Shown here: piece after piece, positions 20,901 through 31,548 of the stretch | Layout of the letters: each line of letters starts with the position of its first letter | Position numbering within the stretch: position 1 is the first letter of the stretch | Source of the DNA: a virus | Virus record (IMG/VR): IMGVR_UViG_3300005939_000003 | Location: 1 to 39,984 of that record | DNA length: 39,984 bases | Strand: one strand, 5' to 3' | Position numbers and translations under genes: made by a program | Notes under the pieces: model-generated | The model's database searches: none | What the model saw: the letters and a program-made list of their open reading frames with translations, nothing else | Told to the model about the DNA's origin: nothing

Positions 20901-21906
20901 ATCTATATTCAAAAAATCAGATGTTGTACACTCTATATCATCAGATGTTCCAATGTGAAAATCTAGCACAGAGCAGTTATTGACTAGGTTATTGACTATA
21001 ACATGATTTACAAAAATGGATAGATATGGTAAAGAAGTTATATTAAATAGTGCATTTGATGAAGCAGTAAAATTAACAAAAAAATGAGATAAGAAGTTTA
21101 TGAACTTTCTAAACAAATATTATTCAGAAGAACATGTAGAAAAACTTGTAGATGATTTCAAAAATAAGAGAAAGAATAAAAATACTAGACAATATGTATA
21201 TGCTCAATTATGTAAGATCCAGCCACAAAGTCAGACAGAGATGACAAAAGCATATTGGGATCATCCATGAGGAATGAGATATTTATACACTCTGAAAACT
21301 TTTGCAATTAAGCAGACTGATTATGTATTAAATATGATCAAGAAGAATTATGAAACATATTCAGCACCTGTAGCAACATTAAAATCTATAAGATCAATAT
21401 TATATATTATATTGTTTGGTATGCTGAAAGATGAATTAAAAAATATATTCTTATTCAGAAAAAATAGTTCATGGTTATATAGAATGATCACATGAAAGAA
21501 ATCAACATGAGCAATTCAGGAGCAGTTTATGGATAATCTATTACAATTATTTATGTTCTCAAAATATAGTATATATCAAGCAAAAACTGAATGAGTGGGA
21601 GCTATGATAAAAGATCTATTGATTGGAATACCAGCATTAGATATATTAACATATCCAGCATATGATCTACAAAAGGTATATGATTGGTTAGTAAAAGATT
21701 GAGATCCAGTAACATATAAAGATTTGAAATCATTTCAATTAATACCAATAGTATGAAAAAATATATATTGGAACTTTGGAAGATGACAGGCATCTCAACA
21801 AAAAGCATACTGAAAAATAAAGAAAGAATCTGAGTATTGATTAGATTTAGATCTTGACTTAGACCTTGACCTTGACTTAGACCTTGACTTAGATTTAGAT
21901 CTTTAA
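14959..21906 (+). CDS. Giant polyvalent virion protein with zincin protease motif
   Basis: A single 2,315-residue frame, 17% of the genome. Residues 1-450 hold small-residue, partly hydrophobic helices with a basic coiled coil after them. Residues 717-748 (S-H-F-G ... G-H-V-R-I ... L-I-E-L-Q-S-D) match the large-polyvalent-protein domain pattern S-H-x ... H-x-R ... E-I-Q-S-D; the companion G-A-E-S-V-Q-I-P-V-G-K-T segment is at 921-932. An HELFH zinc-protease motif lies at 1251-1255, with E1286/E1287/E1291 in E-E-R-L-A-E-S-F as candidate third ligand. Residues 2087-2120 carry the late Q-P-Q-S-Q-T-E-M ... L-K-T-F pattern of the same protein class. Such proteins are packaged and injected with phage DNA. 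It begins ATG-UGA and ends in a (Leu-Asp)10 tail. Confidence 0.85.
17006..17096 (+). repeat. Exact 42-bp tandem duplication inside the giant gene
   Basis: Copies at 17006-17047 and 17048-17089 are identical, and seven bases of a third copy follow (17090-17096). Each unit encodes 14 residues (Q-T-T-W-L-L-E-S-P-Y-E-T-K-A), so the frame is kept. It lies just before the EIQSD-like domain. Identity at the base level indicates a very recent duplication or active slippage. Confidence 0.95.
21841..21903 (+). repeat. Leu-Asp dipeptide repeat at the C-terminus of the giant protein
   Basis: Residues 2295-2315 are ten Leu-Asp pairs plus a final Leu. The codons vary (TTA/CTT for Leu, GAT/GAC for Asp), so the hexamers TTAGAT, CTTGAC and TTAGAC alternate rather than repeat exactly. 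The protein pattern therefore seems maintained while the DNA has drifted, which argues for selection on the peptide. Confidence 0.9.
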
Positions 21907-21914
21907 TTTATCAA

Positions 21915-22019
21915 ATGGAAGTTTTAGCAATTATATTTGCATTATGTTTACGATCTTTCTTCATCTATGAGATAATCAGCGATGTGAGAAGATCAAAACG
22001 TAACCAGCATCAAAAATAA
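21915..22019 (+). CDS. Tiny single-span membrane protein
   Basis: 34 residues: a hydrophobic N-terminal helix (E-V-L-A-I-I-F-A-L-C-L-R-S-F-F-I-Y) followed by a basic tail (R-R-S-K-R-N-Q-H-Q-K). It contains no UGA. It begins eight bases after the giant gene and is followed at once by the second promoter-like repeat, so it closes the operon. A small membrane helper is possible; function unknown. Confidence 0.65.
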   Translation: MEVLAIIFALCLRSFFIYEIISDVRRSKRNQHQK

Positions 22020-22020
22020 C

Positions 22021-22048
22021 TTGATTTTTTAAATATTAAGAATATAAG
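22021..22048 (+). promoter_or_regulatory. Promoter-like repeat, second copy (TTGATT-16-TATAAG)
   Basis: TTGATT 22021-22026 and TATAAG 22043-22048, with 16 bases between. The surrounding block matches the copy at 3877. The following ATG (22052) lies only three bases past the -10 hexamer, so if this is the promoter the first transcript would be leaderless or start inside that gene. Confidence 0.6.
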
Positions 22049-22051
22049 AAA

Positions 22052-22276
22052 ATGAAGACTATACTACCAAATGAGCTGAAATTTCAATTTGCAGATAACG
22101 TATATTCAGCACAATTAAAGGACTGATTGTATGTTATAAAGAGACTACTAGCACAACCATTGGAATGTAGGGAAGTGATAATCTGAGAATGATTCGATGT
22201 AGTTGAACAGCATATAAAATTGAATGCATGAGAAACTTTACATTTTGAATATAGATTAGATGTTGAACTGGTTTAG
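22052..22276 (+). CDS. Hypothetical small protein, start of tail-adhesin operon
   Basis: 74 residues, beta-rich with alternating hydrophobic positions (F-Q-F-A-D-N-V-Y-S-A-Q-L-K-D-G-L-Y-V-I-K) and a likely small barrel or sandwich. It overlaps the next gene by 17 bases. The ATG lies unusually close to the promoter-like -10 sequence. Not recognised. Confidence 0.7.
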
Positions 22277-22412
22277 TGATAAATATGAAAAAAGTTACTG
22301 AATTCCTAATGTGAAAAAAACTTTCACTGCACATAGGGTGGTAAAAATCACTAGACAATGATATTGGTTTTATAATGGTAAAAAAGTAATATGGAAGCTC
22401 CACAAATCATAG
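22260..22412 (+). CDS. Hypothetical 50-residue basic protein
   Basis: 50 residues, basic and aromatic (N-W-F-S-D-K-Y-E ... G-Y-W-F-Y-N-G-K-K-V-I-W-K-L-H). The frame stays open across two UGA glycines, overlaps the upstream gene by 17 bases and the downstream gene by 22, and is preferred over a 19-codon frame at 22285. Function unknown. Confidence 0.6.
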
Positions 22413-22924
22413 CACCAAGAGAATGAGAAAATAGTCATCTTGAAAGCCACAAATTAATAAACGTGGCTATATTATCTTTCACAAAGAAAATTTCTGAATT
22501 ACAAGATGCAGTTAAAAATTTAGAGTCAAAAGAATTAGACAAGTATCTATCTAAAAATTTAGATATTTTTTCTAAAAAGATTTCTGAATTAGAAAGAAAT
22601 GTAGAAACAAGACTAGAAAAGATCATAGATAGATTTGAAAAACCTATAGAAAAAGAGGTTATTGTCAAAGAATATGATTGAATTATAGATACTGCTAGTG
22701 AAAATATAGTAGAATTAGAGAAAATAGAATTCAAGAGACTATGAGCTTATAAAGTAGATATAGTTATCATAAAATCTGATACTAATATAAACGCAGAATC
22801 AATAGGTATGCCACAAGCATCAATTGAATTTGGATCATTTACACCAAGAATATGAGTAAGTTCAAAAAATGGTAAAAAAGCAATATTAGAATACCATTTT
22901 AAAATTTTAGTTCATGAGATATAA
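22391..22924 (+). CDS. Coiled-coil protein with beta-rich C-terminal domain
   Basis: 177 residues. Residues 25-90 form a heptad-patterned coiled coil (I-S-E-L-Q-D-A-V-K-N-L-E, F-S-K-K-I-S-E-L-E-R-N-V-E-T-R-L-E-K-I). Residues 95-177 are predicted beta strands (Y-K-V-D-I-V-I-I-K-S-D ... A-S-I-E-F-G-S-F-T-P-R-I). The layout resembles a short trimeric fibre or whisker with a terminal head. It begins a series of tail genes. Role inferred from shape and place. Confidence 0.7.
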
Positions 22925-22928
22925 AACA

Positions 22929-23246
22929 ATGATCTATGTTTATATAAAGAATTGATGAATTATACATAAGAATGAGAAACGTCTACAAACTGTAGAATGT
23001 GATAATATTATTATGCATGATTGAAACATAACTGATCAACTAATATATGAAGACTACACAATAAAAGAATATAAGAAATCAGATCAATATATAGAAGATC
23101 AATGAATAGAATGAATCAGAGAAGCAAACGAAAGATTAAAAAAAGAACTACACGATGAAAGAATTTGAAACGAACAGCTTATGACAAGACACATAAAGTT
23201 GAGAACAGAATTTGATTTACTTCGTACCAATATTGAAAATGATTAA
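22929..23246 (+). CDS. Hypothetical protein with charged helical C-terminus
   Basis: 105 residues. The first 50 look like short beta strands (Y-V-Y-I-K-N-G-G-I-I-H). The rest is a charged helix with coiled-coil potential (I-R-E-A-N-E-R-L-K-K-E-L-H-D-E-R-I). It is tightly packed between neighbours. Not recognised. Confidence 0.7.
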
Positions 23247-23250
23247 AACA

Positions 23251-23568
23251 ATGACTATGACCTGATCAGAGCAGGATATTAATGGGCTAAATCCATGAGT
23301 TGAAGATCTAACAGCAAACAATTTAGACTCAGATGGTATAACAAAGGCATATGGTAGGGGGTACACTCCTCAAATTCTGATTAAATCCATAGATACAAAT
23401 TGAGATATAATCTATATATCAGAAAACTCAGGAGATCCAGCTTCTAAACAATATCCATTATTGCCATGAAAAACACTTACTATGGATTTTAGTGTGTATG
23501 TTGCAACAATGAATGAGTTTTTTGTAACAGGAACAGCGGGCGATCTTTTATCCGTAATCGTAAGATAA
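23251..23568 (+). CDS. Hypothetical small virion protein
   Basis: 105 residues, beta-rich: Y-T-P-Q-I-L-I-K-S-I-D-T-N-G-D-I-I-Y-I-S, then Y-P-L-L-P-G-K-T-L-T-M-D-F, and a C-terminal S-V-I-V-R. This looks like a small beta-sandwich of the kind found in tail accessory proteins. It ends one base before the next gene. Confidence 0.68.
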
Positions 23569-23569
23569 A

Positions 23570-24604
23570 ATGACAGTAGGAGAGAATTGAGACATAATTG
23601 GTCTATTATGATTAAGGGTACAAAAGGCATGAGTAACTGTCATATCTTTTGCAAAAATAATGAATTTCATATGAGCAGTAAACGTAACTGATGTTGTATG
23701 AGTTGCTACTATAGAAATCCTAGACACAAATACATTTCTATGATTAACAGATACACCATCAGCATATACATCACAAGCTCTTAAAAAAGTAAGAGTAAAT
23801 GCATGAGCAACAGCATTAGAATTTGTAGAAGATACATTTCTAAGCTTGATAGATACTCCTGCATCATATGTATGACAAGGAACAAAAATGGTAACTGTAA
23901 AAGCTTCTGTAGATGGATTAGAATTCAGCACAGCAACACCTATAGTTGTTTGAAGTCTACCATCAAATATAGATTTCCAATTAGATCCATTTACAAGTGT
24001 TACAACAGCACCATTATCATTATCAGCAACACCTACTAATAGTAGTTGTGCTTTTGTATATACAGATTCTTGAACATTATTAAAAGAAGGAGTCGATTAT
24101 ACTATATCATGAGGTACAGTAACTCCTGTTTATGATCTAGGATGAATAAATATATATGTAAGATATTATAGTGATGGAGATATTGTAACATCTGTTAAAG
24201 AAGATTTTGCATCTGTAACAACATGAATCACATTGGCAAATACTCCTATGGATGATGATAATTTAAAGATCTTCACAGATTCAGGAATAAGATTATTTAA
24301 AACTGTAGATCGAACTATATTAAATAACATAGTAACCTTTCTTGTGAATCAGGGGAGTGTTGCAATTTGGACTTGATATGATGTCGCACAGCAACAAATA
24401 GATATGGTATACGAAATATTCACAGCAATAACAACTGGGATTACTCTGACAAATGCACCTACTTCTACAAAAGGGATAGAGGTATTCACAGACTCATGAA
24501 CAATGTTATTTGAATGAGTTGATCGAACTATAGCATGAAGCATCATAACATTTAGTCCAAGTATTGGATGATGAGATATTAGAGTTATATACCCAACAGT
24601 TTAA
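23570..24604 (+). CDS. Tail adhesin with repeated beta modules
   Basis: 344 residues. After a hydrophobic, glycine-containing N-terminal part (1-60), the C-terminal 200 residues contain related modules: F-V-Y-T-D-S-G-T-L-L-K-E-G-V-D-Y-T-I-S, L-K-I-F-T-D-S-G-I-R-L-F-K-T-V-D-R-T-I, and I-E-V-F-T-D-S-G-T-M-L-F-E-G-V-D-R-T-I. The shared F-T-D-S-G-x-x-L-F-x-x-V-D-R-T-I core marks repeats of a small beta fold, which in phages usually form fibre or adhesin stalks. No catalytic motif. The tandem repeats make this gene prone to recombination. Confidence 0.72.
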
Positions 24605-24628
24605 TTTTATTATTAAAGACCTTTTAAA

Positions 24629-26428
24629 ATGAACACAAAAGTACAAGCGAAAGACATTAAAAACCAAGCATTTCTAACTACGGGAACAGCACCTAGTTAT
24701 GCTATAACTATACCTAGAGAAACTGCTTATGCTGATATGGATAGAGTAGAGTTATTAATAAATTTCCATGAAATTGGAGCATGAATAGTAACTATAAACA
24801 TCAATTGATTAGGAGCAAAAACATTGACATGAGTATCTGCAATAACAGCAGATGAATACATGGAGGTAGTTTATGATCTATCAAAAGATGCATTTGAGCA
24901 ATTGGGATGAGGTTGAGGAGGTTGAGTAGATACTACTGCAATCCATAAAGCAACAGCATGAGAAATAAATGCAATAACTGAGAAATGATCTCCTGTTGCA
25001 TGAGATATGATAGTTATAGAAGATTCAGCTGATTGATTTACTAAAAAGAAAGTAGATATTGATAATCTTCCATGAGGTGGAACAGCACCAGTAACAAGTG
25101 TAAATGCAAAAACATGAGTAGTTGTATTGGATGCAGACGATATTGCAGAAACTACAGATCATAATTATATGACAGATGCACAAGAAACTAATTTAGACAA
25201 CCAAACAAATACAAATACTGGAGATATGTCAGATGCAAACGTTAAAACTGCTTATGAAAATAATGCAGATACAAATGCATTTACAGATGCTGAAAAATCA
25301 AATCTTGCAAACCAATCATGAGTAAATACATGAGATCAAGATTTAAGTTGATTAGCAAACAAAAAAGTAAATGTTTCAAGAACAACTACTACAAGTCTTA
25401 CTCCAACTGCATGAGCAAACGTAGAAGAAGATATTATAGAACTAGCAACAGCAGTTACAATAAATAGTATTGTGGGATGAAATTGAGACAGCCTTATGAT
25501 TAGAATTAAAGATAATGGTACTCAAAGAGCTATTACATGGGATTCTGATTATGAAGGAGCAATGCCAGCTACTACAACAATAAATAAAGTATTATATGCA
25601 TACTTTATGTATAATTCAACTTCATGAAAATGGAATATGTTATTCACAACAAGTTTAGATGATACTTCATGAGGATGATTTACTGATTTATTAGTTAATA
25701 TAGCTATAGGAGACACAATAGATCTTTCAACTAATCTGGCAAATGCTTCATGTGTAACTTTCAAGCCTGATGGGTTAGAGTTCTATATTTGAGATTGAAA
25801 TAATGATGTAGTTGCTAGATATACAATGAGTGTTGCATGGGATATTTGAACAGCAACATATACCAATGAGTTTGATATTTCTGCAAAATCAACATTAATA
25901 AAATGAATACAATTTAATGCTACATGAACAAAAATGTATATAAGTTGATCATCATTTAGCATACATGAATATGATCTATCAGTAGCATACGATATAACAA
26001 CATCAGTATTCTTACAATCATATTCAGATACATTTACTGCATTATATTCAATATCATTTAATGATGATGGTACAGAAATGATAGTTATTGCAAATAGATG
26101 ATCATGAGTACAATCAAACCTTTATGCATTATCAGTAGCATACGATATTTCAACAATGACATTTACAAGTGCATTGACATTATTATGACCATACCACTTT
26201 GCAAACTCATGATCAAATGCGTTTATACAACATACAAATGACTATATAAGACAATATAATCTATCAATAGCATACGATATAACATCATTTACTGACACAT
26301 GAATAGATGCATGACCAGATTCAGCATTTACACAATGATTTCAATGATATGTAAAAGATGATATGACTAAACTATTCTTTGTAGGATGAGGATGAACTCC
26401 AACTATAAAAGAATATAACAACGTTTAA
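24629..26428 (+). CDS. Tail fibre or adhesin with propeller-type repeats
   Basis: 599 residues. Residues 80-260 are glycine- and asparagine-rich. The C-terminal 220 residues carry blade-like repeats with the cores Y-T-M-S-V-A-W-D-I-G-T-A, Y-D-L-S-V-A-Y-D-I-T-T, Y-A-L-S-V-A-Y-D-I-S-T and Y-N-L-S-I-A-Y-D-I-T-S, each about 45-60 residues apart and separated by L-x-G-I-x-F-x-x-x-G-x-x-M segments. This L-S-x-A-x-D-I-x-T repeat is known from phage and marine metagenome tail proteins, predicted as a beta-propeller. Likely receptor contact. Confidence 0.8.
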
Positions 26429-26457
26429 TAATCTTTACTAAACAACCTACATAACAC

Positions 26458-26574
26458 ATGCAAACACGAGATAAAATCCTAGCAAAAATTATTGAAAAAG
26501 ACGATAAATCTAAAGAAGCAAAAACCAAAAATAAAAGAGGGAGAATATTAGGTTCTCTCTCTAAAAAGAAATAA
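26458..26574 (+). CDS. Hypothetical 38-residue basic protein
   Basis: 38 residues, more than a third of them lysine or arginine, no UGA. The start follows the CATAACAC leader. The end of the frame contains a strong 10-bp hairpin (see 26536). It may be a true small DNA- or RNA-binding peptide or merely carry the hairpin; evidence for translation is modest. Confidence 0.5.
   Translation: MQTRDKILAKIIEKDDKSKEAKTKNKRGRILGSLSKKK
26536..26562 (-). terminator. Ten-base-pair hairpin, terminator-like on the minus strand
   Basis: AGAGGGAGAA (26536-26545) pairs with TTCTCTCTCT (26553-26562), one G-T pair, around TATTAGG. On the minus strand the stem is followed by TTTATTTTTGG, a good U-tract. On the plus strand it is followed by AAAAAG. 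No minus-strand gene is visible, so it may block antisense transcription or act in mRNA processing. Confidence 0.4.
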
Positions 26575-26598
26575 CATTTACTTAGTAATCACTTAAAA

Positions 26599-27753
26599 AT
26601 GGTAATTAGACCACAACAAGAAAATGAATCAGAACAACAGATTCAAAATTATCAAGTAACGATTGCACAACAATGAAATCTTACTTGGAAAGATTCTGTT
26701 ACAGATGTTTGATCTCTACCATCAACATGAAATGTTGTAGGAGACAGTAGAACAGTATTAGCAGATTGATTTGTAAGAAAACGGGATTGAGCAGATTGGG
26801 TATTAATAGCAGGAGCATCAGCAGAAGCATTGCTTCCACGAGATGCATCAGGTTGAGCTTTTCCAACAGTAACAGCAGGAGAATCTGCGAATTATATAAT
26901 TTCTGTTGCAGGTACATTGCCAGCACCAGTATGAGCGGTAGAAATTTGAGATTGGATACTTTGGGATGGATATGTTTGGACACATATTCCAAATACTGCT
27001 GATCAATATGTAAATACAACTGTTGATAATGTTGCGGTTTGAGGATTGCCAGCATGAAGCTGACCATTTGACGAGCCAGTAACATCTCTATTAGATAGGT
27101 TCTTATATCCATTTATAGAGCTATCAGCAAGTTTATGAACATCGCCTACCTATAATACATATTATGAAAATTGAGTAGATCTAGCACCTTCTACACTTTC
27201 TGCAATTTTTGTGAATTCTCAAAATCCTATACATCCTGTAGAGGAAGTATTATTTAAAAGATGAGGAGTTTTGATAGACACAAAAACATGAGCAAATCTA
27301 ACAAGTCCACAAACATTTATAGAAGCTCCAGCAATTAGTGAAACAACAACATTTAGTTGTGAAGTTAAAGATGATCAGCCAGTAACAAAAATATGATCTA
27401 GAACTTACAATTTTGTATATCCAATGTATGGTTGAAATTCAGTAGCAGACGATTACTTGAATCGAACAGATCTTGCAAGTATCGAAGCAGTCTTAGCTAC
27501 GAAAAAAACTAGACCTGAGGAAGATACGGCAATTACAGATACTTTCACAAACGCAAGAAACATATTTGTATATCCTGCATCATATGGAGATTTAACATCT
27601 ATTATAGATTGAAACTGATTTGAAACTATTTCAAACTATGATAAATTTACAAAATCTTATACAACAAGGGATTGAAATGCCACATCATATAACATATACC
27701 AAATAAAATCAGACACAAGTCAGACAGCCTTTATCAATAACTATAATTTCTAA
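26599..27753 (+). CDS. Tail or fibre protein with carbohydrate-module-like segment
   Basis: 384 residues, beta-rich. Residues 90-135 contain V-G-A-V-E-I-G-D-W-I-L-W-D-G-Y-V-W-T-H-I-P, a G-D-W-I-x-W-x-G ... W pattern seen at the head of phage adhesin modules. The C-terminal third (G-D-L-T-S-I-I-D-G-N-G-F-E-T-I-S, then Y-T-T-R-D-G-N-A-T-S-Y-N-I-Y-Q-I) resembles conserved C-termini of tail proteins. Its stop overlaps the next start by one base. Likely part of the host-contact apparatus. Confidence 0.7.
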
Positions 27754-28076
27754 TGGTAGATTTTGCATGAATACAACTCGGATCTCCAATGGTGGAGAAT
27801 AGTGCATTGCCATTAGATCGTAAGACTTATTGGGATGACAGCACACAAAGAAACGAACTTACAATTACTCAAAGACGGGTATGAATGGTTTGATTTAAAG
27901 TAGATGACCAAAAATATTACAAACTAATTACTAATCAATTAGCAGGAGTCGATTTATTAGATTCAGATTGGATAGAAACAGAAATTGCAACAGTAGTTCA
28001 ACTTGTAGATACAGTTACTGCTACAAAATATAATCTACAAATAGAAAACTGAAATCTAGGTATAACAGCCGTATAG
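27753..28076 (+). CDS. Hypothetical tail-associated protein
   Basis: 107 residues. It is coupled (TAATG) to the upstream tail gene. It has several aromatic and charged beta strands (T-I-T-Q-R-R-V-G-M-V-G-F-K-V-D-D-Q-K-Y-Y-K-L). The pair resembles modules that recur at fibre junctions, with W-D-D-S-T-x-R-N-E-L before a short sandwich. Function not recognised. Confidence 0.7.
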
Positions 28077-28102
28077 CATTTTATATAATTATTTTTCAAA
28101 CA

Positions 28103-31100
28103 ATGAAACTATTTAAAAAGATATTAATGTGATTGCTACCTGTTATGATACTAGGTTCAGCTTTCGCTATAATATTACAACCTTACGTTACAAATTACAC
28201 AGCGGTAACAATACCAGCTGATGCAGATTTAATGTTGCTAGAGACATCTAACACAGGTGCGAAAGCAAAAATCACAGCAGAAAATCTAAGAAGTTATATG
28301 ACAGCAAATAGCTGAGATTATTTATTAGTAGCAAATAGTTGAGACTATTACACAACAAATCCACTTGCATATATAACAGGTGGGCAAGTGTTAGCTGATA
28401 ATGGACTTACAAAAACTGTAAATACAGTAGAAATGTGAGGAACTTTGACAAAAAGCACAAATATATATAATGACTGAAACAATTTCTATGTTCGTGGAGA
28501 TTGATTAAATGCAATATCAAATGCATGAATTGATAATTATTTAGCAACACATCCAACATCTATAGAGTTATACTCTAATAATTGGGATATGACAGTAACT
28601 GACTGAGTTGCTGAAATTAATGATGCATTTTGAAGCAAAGGAATAAACTATGCTTCTGATTATTCAGGAAATTATGATGCAAGAACACTTATAGACAAAT
28701 GATATGTAGATGCTGAAATATTATCTGCTACTCCTGATACAATATATACAGCAGACGGAACATTATTAGGGAGCAGGACTATAGATGCTTCTTGAAATAT
28801 TTTAAACTTTACTAATTTAGGTTTTCTATGATTTAATTGAGCTAATAATTTTGAGATAGAATTTGACTGAGCAGAGTTCAAATTTCAGTCAGATAGAATG
28901 CAATTAAATTCTCCACTAGCTTGAAATTTTGACTTTAATGATTTATGAGCAGTTTGGCATGACTGACAGGCAACTCCATTATGATTACAATATTATGCTG
29001 ATTATTCTTGAACTATGGTAGATAGAAGTATTGTAGATAAGTGATATGTAGATGGAGAAATAGTAGATGCTTCTACTTTACAAACTTGGCAAGATACAAT
29101 AACAAATCAAATAGCACAAGACTGATATATACATGTAGACCTTTGAGCTACATATATTGAAGATGATTGATGAGCAACATCAAGCCAAATAAAAATATGA
29201 GGATATGAATGGGAGATAAGCGATGAAAACTCTGACACTGCTTTAGTAATCAAATCTCCAACAAACTCAACATCTGAAGATTGACACATGCTAATGTACG
29301 ACAATAGAACGAGTCCTGAATGAATAGTTTATCTTAATGATTATTCTGCTACATTTACAGGAAATTCTTTAGTAAATAAACATTATGTAGATAATAGTAT
29401 TTGAGCTATAACATGAGATTTTTTACCTTTAGCTTGAAATACAGAAGCAACTAGAATTACTTGACCTGTACGATTAGAAAGTGAGGGTAGTATACAATGG
29501 TCTAATTATTGAGTACCTTGATTGCCTACAATGGAGATAAACTGATATATTGGTTGAAACGAATTACTTTTTCAAGTATATAGTGGTGCTTACAAATGAG
29601 GTTTTGGTATAGAAAATTTCTACCCAACTCTAAATTATCAATGAGACGATATACCTTATGCACAAAAAGTAGATATGCACTGATATTGATTGACAGAAAA
29701 TACTGATTATAGTTCTTTTTATACAGGATTATCTTTAGTAAACAAAGATTATGTAGATTGAGAAATTGAGACAGCAAGTTGATTCTATGTACATCTAGAA
29801 TGAGACGAAGAAATAAATTGAATAAAGACTTTTTCCGACAATACAGTATTTAATTGAAACACATTTTTCAATGGAACTGCAACATATATAAATTCAACAA
29901 ATTTAGATGTAGAAGATAAAAATATCTTCTTGTGAGTAATAACAGGGGCGACTGATATAACTGCAAATTGAGGTGGTACTTTATTGAGTTGAGACAATCA
30001 ACATTGACGAACTTTCGACAATGCTAATGATAGTTTTGATATAGAAACAGATAACTTAAATGTAACAAACTGAGCAGAATATAGAATAAATGATGTAAAT
30101 ATTTTAGCAAGCACTGTTGCAAATAGTACAACACTTGGAGCAACACAAAATGCAATAAGTGGATTCGTATATTGATTATGATATTTAACAACAGAAACAG
30201 ATCCAGTATGGAGTGCAGTTTCTGCTGATTATCTATTAGTAGCAGATAGTTGAACTTATTATAATAATACTATAGCAAGTTCATTATTGCCATACTTAAC
30301 AATAGCAAATAGTGGAAATTACTACGATACTAACTTTGCTATAGATAGCTGAACTTATTATGATGCAAACATTGCTAGTTCTCTATCTCCTTACTTATTG
30401 TTAGCAAACAGTTGAGATTACTATACAACAAATCCTTTAAATTATATAACTTTAGCAGAAGTACCTGCTGACGAAAATATATATAATATTGATTGAACTT
30501 TAACTTCTGATAGAACAATAAGTGCAGGAGGAAACAGTCTTACTATAACATGATGATTAAATACTTTGATAGATAGTACATATACAAGGATTAAATCTTC
30601 AACTGATGCAAACACTTTTGTAACAGTAACAACAGATGATGTATCTATCAACTCATCAGATAATATAACAGTATGAGATACTGCAAACGAAATAATAATT
30701 TGAGATATATACGATGCATGATTTGATGAATCTTATATGGAGATGGATGTTCTAAATAAAGATCGAAAAGTATCTTTGAATTGAGCTAGTGATCTATTAT
30801 CAATGTCTAATTGAGCTTTCTCTTATGCAGGATGAGCTGGAGAAATGTTTTTCAATAGCAATTGATTTGCTATGTATACTCCATGACTACCAGCAACTAG
30901 AAACGAAATAGGATATGATACTACGACAAAAATAGCAACAGTTAGAGGGCAAAGTTGAGTAACTTTGACAACACAATGAGCTGAAATACTTATGTCTCCA
31001 ACACTAATACAATCAAGTATAAACGATAGTTATATAGCAATCGCAGATAGTCCGTGAGCTGAATGAGTGTATATATCATCAAAAGAATGACCGGTATTTA

Positions 31101-31537
31101 TTGGTTATTATGACAGTCAAACAGTACCAGATACAGATGAAGTAAATATATGAGCAAATACAGAGATTAATCTTAAAGTTGCAAGTGTAGGATTCTGAGA
31201 AAGATTATTGGTAACATCATGAGTTGTAGCAATATGAAGTGATCAAGTATCAGTGCAAGCTAGAAACAATGTTTGATTACTATTAGATTGAGGAAATCTA
31301 CCTATATACATGTGATATAGTATGTGATGAGTACCAACACCTGATACAGATGAAATATATATGAGTGCAAATACAGATATAACAATTGAAACTCCAATAA
31401 TGGAATTGACTGGTTGAGTTATGAGGATGACAGATAATGGAAGCTCACGACAATTTGCAATAAATATTAGCTGAGAGTTAGATGTTCAATTCCTATCGTG
31501 ATCTACTCGAGAAACTGCTTCAACTTTTACAAAATAA
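28103..31537 (+). CDS. Long tail fibre protein with an N-terminal signal peptide
   Basis: 1,144 residues. The first 24 look like a secretion signal: basic M-K-L-F-K-K, a hydrophobic core I-L-M-G-L-L-P-V-M-I-L-G, then S-A-F-A. After it comes V-T-I-P-A-D-A-D-L-M-L-L-E-T-S ... K-I-T-A-E-N-L, a fibre motif I know from many phages. K-x-Y-V-D-x-x-I motifs recur at about 201, 315, 428 and 550, a period near 115 residues, marking tandem domains. A-N-S-G-D-Y-Y motifs recur near 70-90 and 712-783. The C-terminal 300 residues contain two V-P-D-T-D-E-V/I-x-I-x-A-N-T-x-I modules. A signal peptide on a fibre is unusual and worth checking against an alternative start. Confidence 0.78.
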
Positions 31538-31548
31538 TCTTTTAAAAA

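Noticed and set aside
14959-21906. A cluster of many decayed pseudogenes
   Set aside because: Apparent breaks are all UGA in one frame; TAA and TAG are absent from that frame for 2,315 codons and domain motifs occur in order.
22285-22344. A 19-codon frame (ATG at 22285)
   Set aside because: It conflicts with the longer 50-codon frame at 22260, which overlaps both neighbours in the usual coupled manner.
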